9,306 bases of DNA, taken from the NCBI GenBank assembly GCA_964611585.1, contig CAZTAK010000085.1, forward strand, positions 1 through 9,306, read 5' to 3'. Below the pieces are notes generated by a model that had not been told where the DNA came from, did not search any database, and saw only the letters and a program-made list of their open reading frames with translations. The translations under genes and the position numbers were made by a program. Each line of letters opens with the position of its first letter. Positions within the stretch are counted from its first letter, which is position 1. This document shows, one piece after another, positions 1 through 6,879 of the stretch. This DNA is from CAZTAK01 sp964611585 (GTDB lineage: Bacteria > Pseudomonadota > Alphaproteobacteria > SHVP01).

Positions 1-2
1 CG

Positions 3-2198
<2,196 letters not shown>

Positions 2199-2492
2199 GG
2201 GCGGCGGAGCGGCCCGCCCCAGCGTACCTTGGACTTGGAGCCAGCAACGGACGGCGGCGACCAGGGAGCCGAAACGGTTTCCCGGACCGCGCCGCGAGGT
2301 TCGCACCCGCTGCGGGGCTCCAACCAAAGACCGGCGGGGCTTTGCCCCGCCCTTTCCTGAGGCTCTAGGCCGTGGACTCACAAACGACGCAAGGCATTGA
2401 AACTACCTGTTTCTTCGCCGGGCGCAGTTTGTTCAAGGCAAGTCAGCAACCCATTGATCTGTATTGGTCTTCTGGACGAATGGGTACATGCC
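2199..2492. other. Intergenic region between convergent genes, two compositional halves
   Basis: No gene is supported here. The first part (2199-2360) is very GC-rich and ends in the 2333-2351 hairpin. From about 2375 the DNA becomes visibly poorer in GC, and just below the pentapeptide gene's stop there is an inverted repeat, ACCCATT (2449-2455) and AATGGGT (2479-2485), with a 23-base spacer. The break in composition could mark an old insertion, but I recognise no transposase remnant. Confidence 0.5.
2333..2351 (+). terminator. GC-rich hairpin after valS, possible terminator
   Basis: Perfect 8-bp stem GGCGGGGC / GCCCCGCC closed by a TTT loop, 135 bp after the valS stop and between two convergent genes. 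The bases after it (CTTTCC) are pyrimidine-rich but not a true T run, so it would be a weak intrinsic or bidirectional terminator. It may instead be part of a dispersed intergenic repeat, since another TTT-loop hairpin of the same design follows ilvD at 8683-8699. Confidence 0.4.
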
Positions 2493-3920
2493 CTAGTGCA
2501 GGTTGCTCTTGTCGTCCGGCAGTTTGGCGTGCGCTAGGTCGGCGCCCTGAAGGCGTGCTCCTTCGACGTCGGCGCCGCGCAAGTCGGCGCGCGTGAGCCG
2601 CGCTTCGTCCAGTTTTGCGCCGCTGAGATTGACGTCGCGCAGGTCGGCATCAGTCAGGTCGGCGCCCGACAGGTCCACCCCTGCGAGGCTGGAGGCCCAT
2701 TCCTTGCCGGTAGTCTTCCCGTATTTGTCGAGCAACGCCACCGGCACCAGATTGGCACGCCTGAGGCAGACGTCGATCATCGAGGCGGCACGGAAATTGG
2801 TGCCGCGCAGATCGGCGTAAACAAAATCGGCCTCGTAGAGCAACGCCTCGGAGAAGTTCGCGAACTGGAGCACGGCGCGGTTGAAGTTGGCGGCGCGCAG
2901 GTCGGCGGCGGTAAAATCTGCGCCGGACAGGTTGGTGCCGCTGAAATCCACGTCCCGAAGTTGCTGGCGCGACAGATTGGCGCGCGCGCCCTCGGCGCCG
3001 CCCGACTGAACCCAACGCTCATGCGCGCGGATGCGATTGCGCGCGTCGCCGCCGAGATCGGAAATGCGCCGCCCGACCTGTGCATCGCGCAGATCGGCAG
3101 CGCTGAGATCGACGTCCTCCAGTGAAACACCGCGCAGGATCGCTTCCTGAAAATTGGCGTGGGCGAGGTTCGCATGCGCCAGCACGGCACCCGACAGATT
3201 GGCCTCGTGCAAGTGCGCGTCCTCGAGGTTGGCGCCGGTGAGGTCGGCGCCGGACAGATTGGTCGCGCGCAGTTCCGTTCCCTGCATCTTCGCTTTGCGT
3301 GCCGAGACGCCGCTGGCGTAGGCGGCGCTAAGTTTGGCCTCGCTGAGATCGCTCTCGCCGAGGTCGGCTTCGGAAAGATCGGTGACCTGGACTTTGCCGC
3401 GAAACTGGGAATCGCCGCGATCGTTGAGGCCGCCCGGGCGCAGGTCGGCTTCGTGCAGGTTGGCCATGCGCAGTTTCGCGCCGTGCAATTGCGCGCCGCG
3501 CAAATCGGCNNNNNNNNNNNNNNNNNNNNNNNNNNNNNNNNNNNNNNNNNNNNNNNNNNNNNNNNNNNNNNNNNNNNNNNNNNNNNNNNNNNNNNNNNNN
3601 NNNNNNNNNGCAGGTTGGCCATGCGCAGTTTCGCGCCGTGCAATTGCGCGCCGCGCAAATCGGCGCGGTAGAAGTCGGCGCTTTCAGCCTCGACATATTG
3701 CAGGTTGGCGGCATAGAGATCGGCGGAAATGAAGTTTGCGCCCTCGAGCATGCATTTGCTCAGGTCAGCGCCGGCGAGAATGGCGAACTGCAGATTGATT
3801 TTCGGCAAGCGCAGGCCGGGCCAAGCTCTCGAACCGCAGGTCGGCGCGCCGGCCGCCGACCCTGCCGCGCACGAAGCGGTCATGGCGTTTCAGGGTATCG
3901 ACGAATTCTTCCGGGGTCAC
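2493..3920 (-). CDS. Large pentapeptide-repeat protein, broken by an assembly gap and a one-base frame error
   Basis: Almost the whole product is built of A(D/N)LXX-type pentapeptides, which fold as a right-handed quadrilateral beta-helix. The start is GTG at 3918-3920 with GGAGG six bases upstream (3927-3931, complement), giving an N-terminal helix VTPEEFVDTLKRHDRFV before the repeats. One extra base in the G run 3818-3820 then shifts the frame; removing it restores five-residue register (ADLRF, ESLAG, LRLPK, INLQF, AILAG, ADLSK). Dropping the N gap with one copy of its flanking 55-bp repeat joins the halves in frame, giving 1272 bases, 424 codons with the TAG. A second helix module (about 2971-3049) and a non-repeat loop with DKYGKTTGKEW (about 2674-2755) interrupt the helix. 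There is no signal peptide. Some relatives (Qnr, MfpA) mimic DNA and bind gyrase; nothing here shows that role. Function unknown. If uncorrected, the readable parts are 2493-3503 and, upstream of the gap, 3610-3883. Confidence 0.85.
3455..3664. repeat. Identical 55-bp direct repeats flanking the N gap
   Basis: Bases 3455-3509 and 3610-3664 are identical over 55 positions, and each copy runs exactly up to the N stretch. Both encode the same pentapeptide segment (RADLRGAQLHGAKLRMANL region) on the minus strand. This is what two overlapping contig ends look like when a scaffolder inserts a fixed gap instead of merging them. Confidence 0.9.
3510..3609. other. Scaffold gap of exactly 100 N
   Basis: A round-number placeholder of 100 N inside the pentapeptide gene. 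With the duplicated 55-bp flanks it probably stands for no missing sequence (an overlap), and it shifts the reading frame by 155 bases, two more than a multiple of three. Confidence 0.95.
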
Positions 3921-4154
3921 GTGGGGCCTCCGCCGCGCACTGCGCAGCACCCAAAGAAATGGGCCGTTCCCCATTACCGTCCGTGCAGGCCCTTTTTACC
4001 GGGTCTTGAACCGCGGCGGCAAGGATATTCGTGGTGCCGGGCGACAATGACCCCCACGATAATTGTCCCTATTTATTTCCTGCATTTTTCTGGCCGAAAA
4101 CGGCGCAATAGGCGCCCTCAGGCACCTGCCCGCCCCAACATCGGCGCCCGCGAA

Positions 4155-4173
4155 GGCGGCAGGAATCGCCGCC
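4155..4173 (-). terminator. Hairpin downstream of the ASCH gene, weak terminator candidate
   Basis: A 6-bp perfect stem (GGCGGC / GCCGCC) with a 7-base loop lies 24 bases past the stop of the ASCH gene on the minus strand. It is followed by only two T, so it is a weak candidate. The remaining DNA to 3920 includes an AT-rich patch (about 4060-4100) that may hold the promoter of the pentapeptide gene, but I find no good -35/-10 pair. Confidence 0.3.
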
Positions 4174-4196
4174 GTTCCGGTTCCCCGGCCGCCGCC

Positions 4197-4679
4197 CTAT
4201 CCTTGCGGATAAACGCAGGCGAAGCGTTCGGCCACCACCGGCATGTCGTCCTCGATTTGCCGGCCGAGCGGCGCCAGCAGGCTGTTCCAGTATTCTGTGT
4301 GAATGCCGCGCCAGACGTCGAGGTCGCGCATGCTGGGCCCATCGAGGGCGGTGTGGGTTGCGTCGATTTTCTTGAATGTCAGCAGTTCAAGCGCCATCAC
4401 CTGCAACAGCGCCTGCGGCTCGCCGTCGAAATTCGACAGCACCACGTATTCGCCGATCTCGGGTTTGGTGTCGGGGTGGCTTTCCCACAGCCACGGCACC
4501 GAGAATGTGCCGGTCTTGTCGCCGGCAACGACAAGCGCGCTGATCGTGGTCGAGGTTTCGAGGTTCCAGCCGATGCAGCGGATGCGAAGGGGTTGCGTAA
4601 GGTCGGCATCCGGCAGCGTGGATTGGCATTCCTTGAGAAAATTATCGAGGATCGATGGGCTCGGCGGTGTTGCGGGCAT
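4197..4679 (-). CDS. ASCH-domain protein
   Basis: A 160-residue protein with the layout of a stand-alone ASCH domain, a small beta-barrel related to PUA domains and thought to bind RNA. Seen here: the strand-turn GDKTGTFS (53-60), matching the conserved lysine-threonine segment of the family; WLWE (63-66); IGEYVVLSNFDGEP (75-88), the family's 'defined entry then D-G-x-P' strand; LELLTFKKIDA; and WRGIHTEYW (123-131), matching the conserved tryptophan/histidine/aromatic motif near the end. Some ASCH proteins have been shown to be ribonucleases or amidohydrolases; the substrate here is unknown. The ATG at 4677-4679 is preceded only by a weak purine stretch (GAAAGAA), so the start is probable rather than proven. 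The stop is TAG. It is co-directional with the pentapeptide gene but 276 bp away, so probably not one operon. Confidence 0.85.
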   Translation of the reverse strand: MPATPPSPSILDNFLKECQSTLPDADLTQPLRIRCIGWNLETSTTISALVVAGDKTGTFSVPWLWESHPDTKPEIGEYVVLSNFDGEPQALLQVMALELLTFKKIDATHTALDGPSMRDLDVWRGIHTEYWNSLLAPLGRQIEDDMPVVAERFACVYPQG

Positions 4680-5306
4680 GGGATTCTTTCAAAATGTTTT
4701 CGCGGACCGGTGGGTCCGGCGGCGGCGCGGCTCCCCCTGGATTCATTGGCGGCCGATGGACAGGAACGGCTCACGGCCGAATTGACCGCGAGGAAAGCCT
4801 AACGGCCGGGCGCGGCTCTGACAATCGCCGCCCGCCCCGGCAATCGGGCGCGGCGCCGAAATGCGCCGCCGGTCAAATCCAGGTTATCGGCAGGATTGCG
4901 TCGGTCGGGGCGCGCGCCGTTCGGGCGGGGCGGAAGGATCGTCGGCAAGACGAAGAACCGGACCCGCGGGACTCGCGAACACGGCGGCATAAAAGTGCTG
5001 CCGGAAAGTTGCGGTGCGATTCCTCGTCCTGCGGGGGAAGGGGTGTCATGGCCATCGACAGGAAGGTTGCAACGAAAATAACGGTACGAATCTCTCGCAG
5101 CCGTTAACGATAATCCTGATCCACAAGGGTGTGGGTTCGCGGGCTTGCCTGGATTCGATCAATCGGGTCCCGCGACCCGTGATTAACGCCGATGCCGATT
5201 CTAGCCGCGCCCTTTTACCGCCCGTTAAGCGCCAACCCCTAGAGTGCGACAGCCGCGCCGAGTCCTCGTGACAAATCGCGGGCCAACCCCAGGGAAAGGA
5301 CACATC
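4680..5306. other. 627-bp gene-free region between divergent genes
   Basis: No open frame in this stretch has a recognisable protein or a ribosome binding site. It must carry the promoters of the ASCH gene (leftward) and the acidic protein gene (rightward). Visible items: a 6-bp hairpin CGGGTC (5164-5169) / GACCCG (5174-5179) with a 4-base loop, and three TTAA tetramers at 5104, 5183 and 5225, the first two as TTAAC, in otherwise GC-rich DNA. The hairpin is not followed by a T run. Confidence 0.5.
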
Positions 5307-5540
5307 ATGGGAATTGGAGATATTGGAGCTGCGCAGGCCGCGACTGCGGTCGTCGCCGTCAGGGAAGCCGCTCAGGAAACCGAGAACGACAAAGTGAGCG
5401 CTGCCGAGGAACTTCAAACGGAGATTGATTCCGAAAATCAAGAGGAAATCAGCGTCAATCTCAGTGCGAAGTTGAGCGAAGAAAACGCGCAGTCTGAGAC
5501 CGATGAAGGTATCGGCGAAAGTGTTGACGAAATCGCCTGA
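5307..5540 (+). CDS. Small, very acidic protein of unknown function
   Basis: A 77-residue protein starting at ATG 5307, chosen because AAGGA lies six bases upstream (5296-5300); a GTG start at 5244 in the same frame lacks such a site. The sequence has 15 Glu and 5 Asp against 2 Lys and 1 Arg, and no Phe, Tyr, Trp, Cys, His or Pro. The first 24 residues (MGIGDIGAAQAATAVVAV onward) are small and hydrophobic and could form an amphipathic helix; the rest looks disordered or weakly helical. I do not recognise the family with certainty. The opening resembles short 'putative motility' proteins of the YjfB type (M-x-I-x-x-I-...-A-Q-A), a weak hint only. The gene stands alone, with a strong terminator 18 bases after its TGA, so it is probably expressed as its own short transcript. 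Confidence 0.72.
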   Translation: MGIGDIGAAQAATAVVAVREAAQETENDKVSAAEELQTEIDSENQEEISVNLSAKLSEENAQSETDEGIGESVDEIA

Positions 5541-5558
5541 ACGGGATTCGCCTCAATA

Positions 5559-5584
5559 GATGCGACCCGTTCGCATCGTTTATT
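5559..5584 (+). terminator. Intrinsic terminator after the acidic protein gene
   Basis: Perfect 7-bp stem GATGCGA (5559-5565) / TCGCATC (5571-5577) with a 5-base loop, then GTTTATT. The position, 18 bases after the TGA, fits a Rho-independent terminator. A second short hairpin, GCGAG / CTCGC (5585-5597), follows at once. Confidence 0.65.
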
Positions 5585-5906
5585 GCGAGCCGCTCGCATC
5601 GCGGGTTGCAACTCCGATGTGAGGGCAATATCGCCGGCAGTACCACAGCAAAGCCCGGTGTGAGGCTGCCTGCGCGGCGGACGGACGACCGCGCCCAGGT
5701 CATCGAATAGGGTGCGGTGCTGCGGCCTGCGCGCCGCCGGGGGCGGCGGTCCTCGACTAACTCAGTGGGCGCGCAGTCCCAAGACGCAACGGAAGTTGCC
5801 ATGTTGGAACTGGGCAGAAACTCCTTCCAGCCCAATTCCACTTGAAATTTCACGCCTATACGAAAATATTACTGTCCAATACGGACATATTGGACAAGGA
5901 ACCGCC
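5585..5906. other. Intergenic region with a GC hairpin and an AT-rich patch
   Basis: No supported gene. It contains a 7-bp hairpin CGCCGCC (5732-5738) / GGCGGCG (5742-5748) with a GGG loop. From about 5840 it becomes AT-rich, including TTGAAA (5842-5847), which could be a -35 element, with an AT-rich stretch 15-25 bases further on. That patch leads into the dyad at 5873-5896. The open frame through this region from 5712 reads as arginine- and glycine-rich low-quality protein and has no start signal. Confidence 0.45.
5873..5896 (+). promoter_or_regulatory. Perfect 9-bp inverted repeat, operator candidate
   Basis: TGTCCAATA (5873-5881) and its exact reverse complement TATTGGACA (5888-5896) flank a 6-base spacer, CGGACA. 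The dyad is AT-rich in GC-rich DNA and ends exactly where the AAGGA ribosome binding site begins, 10 bases before the ATG at 5907. A dimeric regulator could bind it as DNA, or in RNA the stem could partly hide the ribosome binding site. The binding protein is unknown. Confidence 0.55.
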
Positions 5907-6619
5907 ATGCCGACGCCCCGGCGGATCGCCGCCAACCGGCGTAATGCCTCGAAATCGACCGGCCCGCGCTCACCCGACGGCAAGGCGCGGGCCGCCCGAA
6001 ATGCCCTCAAACACGGGCTGACGGCGCGCGTCATCGCTCTCCCGCACGAAGATCCCGGCCATTACGAGGCCGTGCGCGGCGAACTGTCGGCACGGCTCCG
6101 GCCAGCCGATCCCCCCTCGAACGGGAGCTGGTCGAGCGGATGGCGGCGCTGGTGTGGCGGCTGGCGCGCGCGCCCTTGGCCGAGGCGGGGCTCTATGCCG
6201 ATGATTTCGGCGAGTCTCCCCTGTCCGAGGCCGGGCTGCGCTTGACGCCCGCGGAAGGGCTGGACCGCATGGGCGAGCGCCGGGTCCGGGCGTTGCGGCG
6301 CGGCCTTCGATTCGCCACCGACCTTCAGGGCAATCACGGGCTCACGCTCTCGCGGCTGGTGCGTTACGAGGCCCACCTCGAACGCTCGCTCACACGCACC
6401 ATGGACCTGTTTGCCCGTCTTCGCGCCAGCCGGCCGCCCCCCGAGCCCGAAGTGGAGGCCGGCCGGGAGCAAGCCGTTCGCGATGCGGCGCTGGGGAAGG
6501 TCGTTCGCGCGGTCTTGGCCCGGCGCCCGGCCGCCGAACCGGAAGAGGGACCAGAACCGGAATCCGATCCGGATCGGGCGGGGACGGGCGACCCCGCCGA
6601 CGGTAAGCCGAAGGAATGA
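5907..6619 (+). CDS. Conserved protein of unknown function (NRRNA..STGPR / RYE type), frameshifted
   Basis: ATG 5907 has AAGGA six bases upstream. The N-terminus carries ANRRNASKSTGPRSPDGKA (residues 9-27) followed by RNALKHGLTA, the signature of a widespread but uncharacterised bacterial family. The frame breaks at a run of six C (6111-6116). Adding one C continues as PPLERELVERMAALVWRL and gives 237 residues to the TGA at 6617-6619, including GLTLSRLVRYEAHLERSLTR and LFARLRA, the conserved 'RYE..LERSL' helix of the same family. Both halves belonging to one family is the main evidence for one gene. The tail (from about residue 210) is rich in Glu, Pro and Asp and looks disordered. No catalytic motif is visible; the basic N-terminus might bind nucleic acid, which is only a guess. 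As the sequence stands it reads as two frames, 5907-6245 and 6140-6619; it is a sequencing error or a recent pseudogene. Confidence 0.78.
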
Positions 6620-6661
6620 AGGCGCCGCCGCGGGCGACCGCAGATTCGATTAGCTTGGCGT

Positions 6662-6705
6662 CGTATTGGCTTCGTATTGGCTTCGCATTGGGTTCGAATT
6701 GACTT
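6662..6705. repeat. Four tandem 11-bp units
   Basis: Units CGTATTGGCTT (6662-6672), CGTATTGGCTT (6673-6683), CGCATTGGGTT (6684-6694) and CGAATTGACTT (6695-6705). The first two are identical and the others differ at two positions each. A possible degenerate 10-base unit lies at 6647-6656. The period of 11 is not a multiple of three and no coding frame is supported. Confidence 0.85.
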
Positions 6706-6708
6706 CGT

Positions 6709-6770
6709 TTCCGGGCTGTCTGACGCCCGGAAGGGCCAGCGCCCGTGCGCGTTTCGGGGCCTGCGCGGGC
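6709..6770. repeat. Two adjacent GC-rich hairpins, REP-like
   Basis: TTCCGGGC (6709-6716) pairs perfectly with GCCCGGAA (6725-6732) across an 8-base loop. GCCCGTGCGC (6741-6750) pairs with GCGCGGGC (6763-6770) with a two-base bulge. They follow the 11-bp tandem repeats directly, so the whole block may be one dispersed intergenic element. The first hairpin could also end transcription of the upstream gene. Confidence 0.55.
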
Positions 6771-6843
6771 TGCAAAAATTGGGTTCGTTTCGCATTTTTC
6801 GTGGTATTCAACAGGCAACTTTCACCCAGGTTTCGTTTATCGG

Positions 6844-6865
6844 GGGGCGCCCGTTGCCGCGCCCC
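6844..6865 (+). promoter_or_regulatory. Hairpin abutting the ilvD ribosome binding site
   Basis: GGGGCGC (6844-6850) pairs perfectly with GCGCCCC (6859-6865), with an 8-base loop. The ribosome binding site GGGAGGAG (6866-6873) begins at the next base. The stem would sit at the 5' edge of the ribosome footprint and could modulate ilvD translation. No leader peptide rich in branched-chain codons is visible. Confidence 0.3.
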
Positions 6866-6879
6866 GGGAGGAGCGCGCT

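Noticed and set aside
3455..3664. True tandem duplication of a pentapeptide segment
   Set aside because: Both copies end exactly at the N run and merging restores the frame, so an assembly overlap is the simpler explanation; 55 is also not a multiple of the 15-base repeat unit.
3159..3671. Plus-strand frame with repeating VGAGEVGAGQIG pattern
   Set aside because: The repeat is the reverse reading of the pentapeptide codons, not a separate repeat protein.
5117..5125. TGATCCACA, one mismatch from a DnaA box
   Set aside because: A single imperfect site without AT-rich unwinding DNA or replication genes is expected by chance.
5244..5306. GTG start giving a longer acidic protein
   Set aside because: The added 21 residues are basic and Pro-rich, unlike the rest, and the ribosome binding site sits correctly for ATG 5307.
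6745..6879. 45-residue N-terminal extension of IlvD
   Set aside because: It runs through the repeat/hairpin block, has no family likeness, and the ATG at 6880 has a strong ribosome binding site and the normal IlvD opening.
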